From: Candidatus Pararuminococcus gallinarum | GTDB lineage: Bacteria > Bacillota > Clostridia > Oscillospirales > Ruminococcaceae | NCBI GenBank assembly: GCA_904419775.1 | Contig: CAJFSX010000007.1 | Coordinates: 1 to 40,627, forward strand | Length of the DNA: 40,627 bases | Direction of reading: 5' to 3' | In this document: one piece after another, positions 7,051-13,999 of the stretch | Position numbering within the stretch: position 1 is the first letter of the stretch | Layout: each line of letters begins with the position of its first letter | The notes under the pieces: model-generated | Told to the model about the DNA's origin: nothing | Seen by the model: the letters and a program-made list of their open reading frames with translations, nothing else | Databases searched by the model: none | Made by a program: the position numbers and the translations under genes

Positions 7051-7467
7051 ATGGAAGGACGGGAAGAGATCATCCGGCGCTGGTTTGCCATGTGGCTGGA
7101 GGGAAAAGATCAGGGAATTCGGGAGATTTTCGCGGAGGACTGCGTCTATGTGGAGAGCTGGGGCCCTATCTACCACGGTGTGCAGGCGGTGGAGCACTGG
7201 TTTTCCGAGTGGAATACCCGGGGTAAGGTTGTGACCTGGGAGATCCGGCAGTTTTTCCACCAAGGGGATCAGACGGTGGTGGAATGGTACTTTCAGGACC
7301 AGATGGAGGACGGACGGGCCGAGAATTTTGACGGAGTCTCCCTCATCCGATGGGAGAAGGACGGGAAGATCGGGGCGTTGAAGGAATTTGGCTGTAAACT
7401 CCCCCACTACGACCCCTATGAAACGGGAGAAAAGGCCCAGCTGCAAAATGAGGATATGTGGACATAA
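7051..7467 (+). CDS. SnoaL/NTF2-like protein
   Basis: This 138-residue protein has the look of the nuclear transport factor 2/SnoaL superfamily: an N-terminal helix (IIRRWFAMWLEGKDQGI), the FAEDCVYVESWGPIYHG turn that opens the cone-shaped pocket, and alternating beta strands (VVEWYFQDQM, NFDGVSLIRWEKDGKI). Members of this group range from isomerases to ligand-binding proteins, so no substrate can be named. ATG at 7051 with AGGCGAAGGGG upstream. It follows rsmA closely and ends at a strong terminator. Confidence 0.8.
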   Translation: MEGREEIIRRWFAMWLEGKDQGIREIFAEDCVYVESWGPIYHGVQAVEHWFSEWNTRGKVVTWEIRQFFHQGDQTVVEWYFQDQMEDGRAENFDGVSLIRWEKDGKIGALKEFGCKLPHYDPYETGEKAQLQNEDMWT

Positions 7468-7497
7468 AAAAGCCGCCGCTTAAGCGGTGGCTTTTTT
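7466..7497. terminator. Bidirectional terminator after SnoaL-like gene
   Basis: AAAAAAGCCGCCGCT pairs with AGCGGTGGCTTTTTT. It overlaps the stop codon of the plus gene and, on the other strand, the last codons of the broken regulator. Confidence 0.88.
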
Positions 7498-7735
7498 AAT
7501 GAAATTCCAATAAACGTTTGGGCCATGTTCCAAAGCTTTGGCAATGGCCGGCAGGGTGTGCAGAGAAAATTTTATCCCCATGTCATAAGCTTCGATATGG
7601 ATTAAATAGATCCTGTCCATGGGAACCCTTTGGCTGATTTTCCCCATGAACCCCTTCAATTTACGATAAAATGCAACATTTCATCCGATTTGCCGGATTA
7701 TCTCTTCGATTTTCTTGCTAGCCTTACCCCATATT
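7480..7735 (-). pseudogene. Decayed XRE-family regulator
   Basis: My own translation of the minus strand gives a recognisable but broken Cro/CI-type regulator. The stretch KKIEEIIRQIG, then an in-frame TGA, then NVAFYRKLKG resembles the usual start of such proteins. Downstream, DRIYLIHIEAYDMGIKFSLH and TLPAIAKALE match the second half of the HTH domain (SRIE..KxxxSLxTLxAIAxAL). Between them, the first scanning helix (SQEELAEK in relatives) is replaced by a short unrelated stretch, so there is an internal deletion besides the stop. No start codon with a ribosome site is left. The remaining bases 7736-7811 show nothing. Confidence 0.6.
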
Positions 7736-7811
7736 CCATAGGTTAATATGTATAGGAAGTGATTTGATAACGGAGATGATCTGCGCCCTCACACTTATCG
7801 AATTTTATATG

Positions 7812-8999
7812 TTATGACGCAGAGGAGCGGTATTTGAAAATCAGCACCACCACAGCCACCGAGGCAAGGACGAGATAGATGACACTGCACAGGATGAACA
7901 GGAAGTTGTTGGACTTTTGTTCGCCCTCCGCCTGGGCCGCAGGCAGTGCCGCCTCGTCGGAGAGGATGAGCTTCATCTGGTTTTCACCGCTGCCGCTGGT
8001 CAGGACCTGGGAGGAAGAGCTTTGGGAGCCGCTGCCATTATAGTAATTGTTGGTGATGGTGAAATACTGGGTCACCCTGTCGCCGGAGGTGGTCCGGCTG
8101 GAGGCGGAGGACTGATTGGTCAGATAAATGCCTTCCACATTATAGATGGGATCCTTTCTCTCTTCTTCTTCAGGGAGAGGATCGCCCCAGTTGAGGTATT
8201 CCCCTTCGAAATCTACCCGGGCCAGCCGCAGCCGGTTCCTGTGCCGGTTGGCAATGCTGCCGCCGTCACCGGTAGGAATTTCCTCGGCGTAGTTCATCTG
8301 CAGCCCGATGTACCGGGTACCGGTGGGGATGGGCAGATAAAGGGTGCAGTAGTAATAGGTCAGGGCAGATTCAGCGTTTAAGGACATCTGGCAGGAGGTA
8401 AAGTCGTAATCGATGGGATGATAACTCTCGTCGTCATCAGAGACTAAAACCTCCAGAAAGCTGTTGGTTAAGGTGTCTTTGATCTGGGAGAGAAAGGCGT
8501 CCTCATCGGGCAGAGGACAAAACACCCCGGTTCCATCCACCGCCATATAGAGCAGATACCCCTGATCCGGCGTGTTGAGGTAGAGGTTTCCATCCACAGG
8601 GCTGTAGGAAACGGGGAGGGTACCGTCCAAGTCGATATGTCCCTCCTCGTCGGAGGCGGAGGAGGCCAGCACATAATTGCCGCCTTCATTCTTTACAGCC
8701 AGCGGACAGGTAGGGGTATAAAAAGAGACGGTCAGCCGGTCCACGCCGGAAATGTGATAGACCGCGCTGGGCGCGCCACCGGTAAAATCGGCAGTGAGCA
8801 CAGTTTTGTCCGGCGCATCAGGCCATCCAACTTCCTCCCCAAAGTCGGGATTTGTAATGCTCCAATTTTGGTAGGTGATAAATTCTGTGTTTTCGGCGCT
8901 TACACAATCGTCGAAAAATGTCGAAGATGCCGCTGCAAAAATACTCGTCGCCAGGGCGAGCAACGCCGCGGCGGCGAGTGTTCCCAATCTTTTCTTCAT
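7812..8999 (-). CDS. Exported protein with C-terminal membrane anchor, unknown function
   Basis: I do not recognise this 395-residue protein. It has a clear signal peptide (MKKRLGTL then a hydrophobic core to about residue 25), a roughly 270-residue extracellular part rich in beta-strand and aromatic residues, a Ser/Thr/Gly-rich low-complexity linker (about 298-345) and a C-terminal membrane helix at about 367-389 followed by FKYRSSAS. There is no LPXTG motif, so it is a type I membrane protein rather than sortase-anchored. The ribosome site is weak. It is 54 bases from the HD-domain gene on the same strand. A role in surface or stress sensing would be a guess. Confidence 0.7.
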   Translation of the reverse strand: MKKRLGTLAAAALLALATSIFAAASSTFFDDCVSAENTEFITYQNWSITNPDFGEEVGWPDAPDKTVLTADFTGGAPSAVYHISGVDRLTVSFYTPTCPLAVKNEGGNYVLASSASDEEGHIDLDGTLPVSYSPVDGNLYLNTPDQGYLLYMAVDGTGVFCPLPDEDAFLSQIKDTLTNSFLEVLVSDDDESYHPIDYDFTSCQMSLNAESALTYYYCTLYLPIPTGTRYIGLQMNYAEEIPTGDGGSIANRHRNRLRLARVDFEGEYLNWGDPLPEEEERKDPIYNVEGIYLTNQSSASSRTTSGDRVTQYFTITNNYYNGSGSQSSSSQVLTSGSGENQMKLILSDEAALPAAQAEGEQKSNNFLFILCSVIYLVLASVAVVVLIFKYRSSAS

Positions 9000-9053
9000 C
9001 TGTCATCCATCCATGTTGTCCTGCGCGGGGGATCCCCGCTCTTTTTACTTCGG

Positions 9054-9719
9054 TCAGAGCAGCCGCACGCCGTTGATGGAAAGCTCAAAGGTTACCTTCA
9101 GAAATTCCGCCGCCTTTTTGCATAAAAGCATCCGGTTCAGGAAAATCTCAAAATAGTCCATCACCGCGCAGATAGAGGTGTCAATGCTAATATCCAGGCT
9201 GACAGTCTTTTGGGCGCCGTCAATGGTAAAGCTGGAATCCTCTACCGCGTAGTTGACCCTGTCGTGGATATCGAAGGTCAGCATATCCCGGTTGCGGACC
9301 CGAGAGCGGCGCACATCGGTCTTATCGGCTAGGATCAGCGCCGCGGCTACGGCGTTCACTGGAACCGCCGTTCCCTCGTCATGGTTGCCGATGGCGGTGA
9401 TGATGGTGGCGATTTCTTCCGGGGGCATCTCCATGTGATCCAGGATCCGGAAGGCCATAACGGCGCCGCTCTGGGCATGATCCACCCGATTGATGAGATT
9501 CCCAATATCGTGCATATAGCCGGCGATTTCTGCAAGCTCTGCCGTGCGTTTTTCGTAACCCAGGGCCAGGAGAATATCTCTGGCATAGACGGCACAGCGG
9601 GTTACATGGGCAAAGCTGTGCTCGGTGTAGCCGAGTTGAGAGAGTACCTCGTCTGCTTTAGCGATGTAGGTTTTGATTTCTTCATTGTTTTTGATGTCTT
9701 GAAAGGTAATCTGTTTCAT
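9054..9719 (-). CDS. HD-domain phosphohydrolase-like protein
   Basis: This 221-residue protein contains an HD metal-binding domain: H34/H38 in YTEHSFAHV, the paired H70-D71 in YMHDIGN, and a later NHDEG and DKTDVRRSR. The family hydrolyses phosphate esters or nucleotides, often signalling nucleotides, but no specificity is visible. The ATG at 9717-9719 has AGGAGG at ideal spacing, whereas the frame open to 10082 overlaps a divergent gene and has no support. Its promoter is an extended -10 (TGTATAAT) at 9747-9754, back to back with the CoaX-like gene's promoter. Confidence 0.85.
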   Translation of the reverse strand: MKQITFQDIKNNEEIKTYIAKADEVLSQLGYTEHSFAHVTRCAVYARDILLALGYEKRTAELAEIAGYMHDIGNLINRVDHAQSGAVMAFRILDHMEMPPEEIATIITAIGNHDEGTAVPVNAVAAALILADKTDVRRSRVRNRDMLTFDIHDRVNYAVEDSSFTIDGAQKTVSLDISIDTSICAVMDYFEIFLNRMLLCKKAAEFLKVTFELSINGVRLL

Positions 9720-9746
9720 AAATCCTCCTGGTGGCGGTTCATTTTT

Positions 9747-9754
9747 ATTATACA
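9747..9754 (-). promoter_or_regulatory. Extended -10 promoter of HD-domain gene
   Basis: TGTATAAT on the minus strand lies 28 bases before the start codon; the -35 is poor (TTGTTT about 19 bases upstream). Confidence 0.5.
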
Positions 9755-9818
9755 CGATAGAAAGCAAAATAAAACAAGATATTGCGTGTTTCTTCCACTT
9801 TTTTGGGCGGAAAACCAG

Positions 9819-9847
9819 TTGCCACAGGGAAGAAAACAGGTTATACT
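9819..9847 (+). promoter_or_regulatory. Promoter of CoaX-like gene
   Basis: TTGCCA (9819-9824), 17 bases, TATACT (9842-9847), about 33 bases before the ATG. Confidence 0.65.
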
Positions 9848-9880
9848 GGGCTTGACAGAAGAAAGAAGGGAGGCAGCCCG

Positions 9881-10663
9881 ATGATACTCGCACTTTGCGC
9901 GGAAAACACTGTGATTTCCATCGGCGGATACGAGAAGGGAATCCGGCAGTTTGCCCTGTCCCTGGCCGCAGACACACATCTGACAGAAGATCAGTATACA
10001 GCGGCCATCGGCCAATTGCTGGGGGGTTACGGTCCGACCGGAAGGAAGTGGGAAGGCGGGATTTTATCATCGGTGGTGCCAAAGCTTACAGAAGTGCTCC
10101 GGGGTGCCCTCTCCCGCCTTTGTAAGGGGAAGGTGTATCTGGTTTCCCCAGGGCTGAAAACGGGGCTTTCTATCAAGTCCCAAGACCCGTCCATGTTTGG
10201 CAGCGATATTGTCTGCACCTGCGCGGCGGCTGTCCGGAAGTATCCGGCCCCCTGCGTGGTCATCGACATGGGGACAGCCACCACCTTTTCAGCCATCGAT
10301 GCCCATGGAGCCCTCATCGGAAAGGCCATCTACCCAGGGGCGGAAATCTCCCTGGAAGCTCTTTCCCAACGAGCGGCCCTCCTTCCGGCAGCTGCCATGG
10401 GGGAGCCGGGGGAACTGATTGCCACCGGCACCATGGATGCCATGCGCTCCGGCCTTATCTATGGTTATGCCAGCATGGTAGATGGGATGGCCGCTAGGTT
10501 CTGTGAGCAGCTGGGAGAAGAAACCGCCCTGGTGGCTACCGGCGCCCTATCCAGAGCCATCGTGCCCTATTGCCGGGCGAAGATCACCCTGGACGAGCAT
10601 CTGGCTCTGGATGGATTATACCACATTTACTGTAAAAACGCCCCCCATTCTGTCAGGGGCTAA
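9881..10663 (+). CDS. Divergent type III pantothenate kinase-like protein (CoaX family)
   Basis: The 260-residue protein has the CoaX layout. CoaX phosphorylates pantothenate, the first step to coenzyme A. The strand LSSVVPKLT, the SPGLKTG turn, the second phosphate motif VVIDMGTATTF (D129) and the D109 at the usual catalytic position are kept. Several signature positions are not: the N-terminal DxGNT appears as CAENT (residues 6-10), so the first phosphate-site Asp is Cys; the NPxEVGADR motif reads DPSMFGSDI, losing the Glu and Arg. It may be inactive, altered in substrate, or regulatory. ATG at 9881 with GGGAGG. The ECF transporter S component starts 60 bases downstream, which supports a vitamin-B5 link. 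Confidence 0.75.
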   Translation: MILALCAENTVISIGGYEKGIRQFALSLAADTHLTEDQYTAAIGQLLGGYGPTGRKWEGGILSSVVPKLTEVLRGALSRLCKGKVYLVSPGLKTGLSIKSQDPSMFGSDIVCTCAAAVRKYPAPCVVIDMGTATTFSAIDAHGALIGKAIYPGAEISLEALSQRAALLPAAAMGEPGELIATGTMDAMRSGLIYGYASMVDGMAARFCEQLGEETALVATGALSRAIVPYCRAKITLDEHLALDGLYHIYCKNAPHSVRG

Positions 10664-10723
10664 GTTCCCCAAACATAGCGCCGTATCCGTGACAAGGCGG
10701 AGCGGCAGCAAGGAGGAATGGCG

Positions 10724-11347
10724 ATGCAAGCCAATGAAAGAACGAGAAAAATGGTGCAGCTTTCCCTGCTCATAGCGCTGGAAGTGGTGCTGGCGCTGAC
10801 CCCCTTGGGCTTTGTTCCCTTGGGCTTTACCAGGGCAACCACCATGCACATCCCGGTAATTATCGGGGCAATTTTAATGGGTCCCATGCAGGGCGGTATT
10901 TTAGGCGGTGTCTTCGGACTGTGCAGCCTGCTCACCAACACCTTTTCCCCAACACCTACATCCTTTGTCTTCACCCCGTTTTTTAGCCTCGGAGACATGA
11001 ACGGCAATTTCTGGAGCCTGGTCATTTGTTTTGTGCCCCGTATCCTTATCGGCGTGGTGGCGGGATACCTTTACCGTGCCATTGCGGGAAAGGGAAAGCA
11101 CCAGCTGGTGGGAACGGCAGTCAGCGCCGCTGTGGCGTCCCTCATCAACACAGGTCTGGTTATGGGAGGTATCTATGTGTTTTTCGGCCAAAGCTACGCC
11201 GCGGCCAAGGAGATCCCCTTTGACACCCTGTTTAGCGTGATTATGGGTGTAGTGGGCATCAACGGTGTGCCGGAGGCTATCATCGCCGTCATCATTGTCA
11301 CAGCTATTATTAAACCCCTGCGCAAGGCGTTTGGCGGGGCAAAATAA
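10724..11347 (+). CDS. ECF transporter S component, probably pantothenate
   Basis: This 207-residue, mostly hydrophobic protein (five to six helices) is a substrate-binding S subunit of an energy-coupling factor transporter; it would join a shared EcfA/A'/T module encoded elsewhere. Family features are the N-terminal KMVQLSLLIALEVVL helix and the ATTMHIPVIIGAILMGP-GGILGGVFGL segment. I favour pantothenate because of the neighbouring CoaX-like gene and because this S-component group is linked to pantothenate in comparative genomics; the sequence alone does not prove it. AGGAGGA at 10710-10716 is only a base or so from the first ATG (10718) but seven from the second (10724), so I use the second. 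A small dyad (GTCCCAT/ATGGGAC, 11360-11383) follows. Confidence 0.8.
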   Translation: MQANERTRKMVQLSLLIALEVVLALTPLGFVPLGFTRATTMHIPVIIGAILMGPMQGGILGGVFGLCSLLTNTFSPTPTSFVFTPFFSLGDMNGNFWSLVICFVPRILIGVVAGYLYRAIAGKGKHQLVGTAVSAAVASLINTGLVMGGIYVFFGQSYAAAKEIPFDTLFSVIMGVVGINGVPEAIIAVIIVTAIIKPLRKAFGGAK

Positions 11348-11420
11348 CACGGCTTTCTAGTCCCATTATAAAAAGGATGGGACAAAATAACAAGTGAATT
11401 CAATAATTTGAAGCTGGAAC

Positions 11421-11449
11421 TTGACAAACGCTTTAAAGTGGTATACTAT
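11421..11449 (+). promoter_or_regulatory. Promoter of aroF leader
   Basis: TTGACA at 11421-11426 with TATACT (11442-11447, spacer 15) or TACTAT (11444-11449, spacer 17) as the -10. Transcription would begin near 11455 and include the leader peptide and attenuator. Confidence 0.7.
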
Positions 11450-11477
11450 AAAAGCAAATAAAAGAGGAGGAACATCC

Positions 11478-11594
11478 ATGAGACAGACCCTTTGCAGCGC
11501 AAGCGCATATACCTATTGGTATTACCTGAGCTATTTTTATGGCGCGGGTTTGTTGTGCTGCGAAGATAACCAGTTCCTCCTCAAACAGAGGTAA
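11478..11594 (+). CDS. Aromatic amino-acid leader peptide
   Basis: A 38-codon reading frame starts with ATG seven bases after GAGGAGG and ends with TAA at 11592-11594. Residues 11-21 read YTYWYYLSYFY: six Tyr, one Trp and one Phe in eleven positions, extraordinary for chance. Next comes an intrinsic terminator (11617-11657) and then the DAHP synthase gene. This is the plan of ribosome-mediated attenuation: when charged Tyr (or Trp/Phe) tRNA is scarce the ribosome stalls and the terminator is prevented. The stop codon lies 22 bases before the terminator. The peptide itself needs no function. Confidence 0.85.
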   Translation: MRQTLCSASAYTYWYYLSYFYGAGLLCCEDNQFLLKQR

Positions 11595-11657
11595 TATCGG
11601 GACACCCGATAAAAAAGCCGGTACTTTCGCAGAGAGTACCGGCCTTTTGTTATTTTT
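11491..11657 (+). promoter_or_regulatory. Transcription attenuator of aroF
   Basis: Four pairing segments are visible. Segment 1, TTTGCAG (11491-11497), pairs with segment 2, CTGCGAA (11558-11564), with one G-U. Segment 2 also pairs perfectly with TTCGCAG (11626-11632) and can extend through GATAACC against GGTACTT (11620-11625) with one mismatch and one bulge: the antiterminator. Segments 3 and 4 are the terminator stem GCCGGTACTTTC (11617-11628)/GAGAGTACCGGC (11632-11643), followed by CTTTTGTTATTTTT. A ribosome stalled on the Tyr run (11508-11540) would leave 11558 onward free, favouring the antiterminator. A further hairpin lies at 11595-11611 (TATCGGG/CCCGATA). Pairings were found by eye. 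Confidence 0.75.
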
Positions 11658-11708
11658 CCAGAGTTAGAAATAACTACAGCCCAAGATACGGCAGAAAGGA
11701 CATTTGTT

Positions 11709-12722
11709 ATGATTATCATCCTCAAAGAAAAGGCGGCCCCTCAAAAAGTACAGCAGCTCATCCAGGATATGGAGGCCCAGGGCCTGAGTATCCACCAGTC
11801 TCAGGGCGTTAACACCACCCTGCTTGGTATTGTTGGAGATACCAGCAAGGTGGATATCGAGAAGATTCAGGCTCTGGACGTGGTAGCCCAGGTCAAACGC
11901 ATCCAGGAGCCATACAAAAGCGCCAACCGGAAATTCCACCCCCAGGATACTGTCATTGACATCCGGGGAAAGAAAATTGGCGGAGGACATTTTCAGGTGG
12001 CGGCAGGCCCCTGTTCGGTGGAAAGCAGGGAACAGCTGATGACCATCGCCGACCAGGTCAAAGACGCGGGCGCTGGAATCCTCAGAGGCGGTGCTTTCAA
12101 ACCACGCACCTCCCCCTATGCCTTTCAGGGGCTCGGAGCCCAGGGAATCGAGCTGCTCAAGGAGGCAAGGGAGCGCACAGGGATGCCCATTGTCACCGAG
12201 ATCATGAACATTGGCCATCTGCCTTTGTTTGAGGATGTCGATGTAATTCAGGTGGGGGCCCGGAATATGCAGAACTTTGAACTGCTCAAAGAGCTGGGAC
12301 ATATTGACAAGCCCATCCTTCTCAAACGGGGTTTGGCGAACACCCTGGAGGAGCTGCTCATGAGCGCTGAATACATCATGTCCGGCGGCAATGAAAAGGT
12401 AATCCTCTGCGAGCGTGGCATCCGTACCTTTGAAACTTCCACCCGCAACACCCTGGATATTTCCGCCATTCCCATGCTCAAGAAAAAATCCCATCTCCCG
12501 GTGGTGGTGGATCCCAGCCATGCCTCCGGTATTGTCTGGATGGTGGAGCCCCTTTCTATGGCGGCTATTGCGGCGGGAGCTGATGGCCTTATCATCGAGG
12601 TCCACAACTGTCCGGAAAAGGCCCTTTCTGATGGGGCCCAATCCCTGCGCCCTGAGCAGTTTAGCCAAATCATGGACAAAATCAAAAAGACGGCGGTTTT
12701 CTTCGGGAAAACTATGGAATAA
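11709..12722 (+). CDS. aroF: 3-deoxy-7-phosphoheptulonate synthase (DAHP synthase, type I-beta)
   Basis: The 337-residue enzyme joins phosphoenolpyruvate and erythrose 4-phosphate, the entry step of the shikimate pathway. Residues 1-70 form the ferredoxin-like regulatory domain of the beta subgroup (MIIILKEKAAPQKVQQLIQ), which in relatives binds Tyr or Phe for feedback. The KDO8PS-like barrel follows with VAAGPCSVES near 98-107, RGGAFKPRTSPY, the lysine-containing ILLKRG near 200 and VVVDPSHASG near 272. No other aromatic gene adjoins it. ATG at 11709 follows AGAAAGGA. It is transcribed through the leader and attenuator described at 11478-11657, so both enzyme feedback and attenuation are plausible. 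Confidence 0.95.
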   Translation: MIIILKEKAAPQKVQQLIQDMEAQGLSIHQSQGVNTTLLGIVGDTSKVDIEKIQALDVVAQVKRIQEPYKSANRKFHPQDTVIDIRGKKIGGGHFQVAAGPCSVESREQLMTIADQVKDAGAGILRGGAFKPRTSPYAFQGLGAQGIELLKEARERTGMPIVTEIMNIGHLPLFEDVDVIQVGARNMQNFELLKELGHIDKPILLKRGLANTLEELLMSAEYIMSGGNEKVILCERGIRTFETSTRNTLDISAIPMLKKKSHLPVVVDPSHASGIVWMVEPLSMAAIAAGADGLIIEVHNCPEKALSDGAQSLRPEQFSQIMDKIKKTAVFFGKTME

Positions 12723-12826
12723 AGAAAATGTGATCAAGTTACAGAATAAAATACTGCCGTTGTATATAATAAGGCCATAAGAACAACAGCACCCCATATA
12801 CAAATAAAATAAGGAGGCTTTTTATA

Positions 12827-13141
12827 ATGGCAGTACATACTTTAACCAAAGAAAATTTTGAAAGAGAGGCAGTAAGCGCCCCTGAAACCGTGCTCATCGA
12901 CTTCTGGGCTCCCTGGTGCGGTCCTTGCCGCATGGTTTCCCCCATTGTAGATGAGGTGGCCGAAGAAGTAGAAGGCAGGGTCAAGGTGGCCAAGGTAAAT
13001 GTGGATGAACAGCCGGAGCTTGCACAGCGCTTTCAGGTTATGAGCATCCCCACCCTGGTGGTGATGAAAAAGGGAAAGGTCGTATCCACCTCTGTGGGTG
13101 TGAAAAGCAAAAATGCAATTCTGAATATGGTTTCGGAATAG
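12827..13141 (+). CDS. trxA: Thioredoxin
   Basis: A 104-residue, single-domain thioredoxin that reduces protein disulfides in the cytosol. The active site WCGPC is at residues 30-34, inside the standard DFWAPWCGPCR context; the cis-proline motif SIPTLVV and the KxGxVV turn are present. Length is normal. AAGGAGG lies upstream of the ATG, and an extended TATATAAT at about 12763-12770 may be its -10. It is followed by the promoter of the Crp/Fnr regulator. Confidence 0.95.
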   Translation: MAVHTLTKENFEREAVSAPETVLIDFWAPWCGPCRMVSPIVDEVAEEVEGRVKVAKVNVDEQPELAQRFQVMSIPTLVVMKKGKVVSTSVGVKSKNAILNMVSE

Positions 13142-13144
13142 ACG

Positions 13145-13173
13145 TTGACAGTTTCCCGGTGAAATCATACAAT
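13145..13173 (+). promoter_or_regulatory. Promoter of Crp/Fnr regulator
   Basis: TTGACA (13145-13150), 17 bases, TACAAT (13168-13173). The leader to the GTG at 13268 is about 88 bases and contains a 13-bp hairpin. Confidence 0.75.
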
Positions 13174-13209
13174 AGAAGAAAAGCGGTGAAAAGATAACCG
13201 CCAAAACAA

Positions 13210-13239
13210 AAGCTCTGCACCCATTCGGGTGCAGAGCTT
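13210..13239 (+). promoter_or_regulatory. 13-bp perfect hairpin in regulator leader
   Basis: AAGCTCTGCACCC pairs perfectly with GGGTGCAGAGCTT around ATTC. The following CCATTGTTTC is a poor U-tract. It lies after the regulator's own promoter and 15 bases before its ribosome site, so it is either a terminator for trxA read-through or a leader element of the regulator. Confidence 0.6.
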
Positions 13240-13267
13240 CCATTGTTTCACAGCGGAGGTGGCGCAG

Positions 13268-13951
13268 GTGATAACCGAAGAAAAAGATTCCCTATTTATG
13301 GAGGAAGCCCTGCCCTTTTGGAAAAAACTGACCCGGCAGCAACAGGATACCCTTTTGCGGGAAACCCGGCCCCAGCACTTTCATAAGGGGGACCGCCTCC
13401 ATGCGGGGAATGCAGACTGTTCCGGCGTCTATCTGCTCCAGAGCGGGCAGGTGCGCACCTTTATCATCTCAGAAACCGGCCGGGAAATCACCCTGTTTCG
13501 TCTGTTTCAGCGGGATATCTGTGTTTTCTCAGCTTCCTGCATGATGCCCAATATCAATTTTGAGGTCTATATTGACGCCGAGCGGGATACGGATGCGCTG
13601 CTCATTCCCACCGGGATTTATCGGACATTATCGGAAGCCTCCCCTGTGGTGAAGGAGTACACGGCACAGCTTGTGGCCAGCCGGTTTTCCGACGTCATGT
13701 GGATTCTGGAGCAAGCTTTATTTTCTAGCTTTGACAAGCGGCTGGCGGCTTTTTTGCTGGAGCAGTCCAACATCGAGGAAAGTGAGCTTCTGCACATTAC
13801 CCATGAAGAGATCGCCCGGCATCTAGGTTCCGCCCGGGAGGTGGTCACCCGGATGCTCAAGGTGTTTCAGAGCGAAGAGATAGTGAAGCTTTCCCGAGGC
13901 GGTATTCAGATCCTTTCCCGCCGCCGGCTGGAAGAGTTGGCAAATAGATAG
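13268..13951 (+). CDS. Crp/Fnr-family transcriptional regulator
   Basis: This 227-residue protein has an N-terminal cyclic-nucleotide-type beta barrel (HKGDRLHAGNADCSGVYLLQSGQVRTFI, then GREITLF), a dimer helix, and a C-terminal winged helix with ITHEEIARHLGSAREVVTRMLKVF, the Crp-type recognition helix. Three cysteines lie in the sensory domain (DCSG, RDICVFSASC); the CxxSxSC-like spacing recurs in regulators of anaerobes, but there are too few in FNR positions to call an iron-sulfur cluster. The frame is open from 13229 but that start lies within a hairpin; GTG at 13268 has GGAGGT seven bases upstream. Effector and targets are unknown. Confidence 0.85.
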   Translation: MITEEKDSLFMEEALPFWKKLTRQQQDTLLRETRPQHFHKGDRLHAGNADCSGVYLLQSGQVRTFIISETGREITLFRLFQRDICVFSASCMMPNINFEVYIDAERDTDALLIPTGIYRTLSEASPVVKEYTAQLVASRFSDVMWILEQALFSSFDKRLAAFLLEQSNIEESELLHITHEEIARHLGSAREVVTRMLKVFQSEEIVKLSRGGIQILSRRRLEELANR

Positions 13952-13963
13952 TTTAAAAGAATA

Positions 13964-13999
13964 AAAAGAACAGCCGCCCGCTGGCGGCTGTTCTTTTTA
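13964..13999. terminator. Bidirectional terminator between crp-like gene and rex
   Basis: AAAAAGAACAGCCGCC pairs with GGCGGCTGTTCTTTTT. It overlaps the stop codon of rex. Confidence 0.88.

Noticed and set aside
11450..11708. T-box or TRAP leader for aroF
   Set aside because: No T-box sequence (AGGGUGGNACCGCG) and no run of spaced GAG/UAG triplets; the leader peptide with alternative stems explains the region better.
13229..13267. Upstream ATG start for the Crp/Fnr gene
   Set aside because: It lies inside the right arm of a 13-bp hairpin without a ribosome site; GTG 13268 has GGAGGT at ideal distance.
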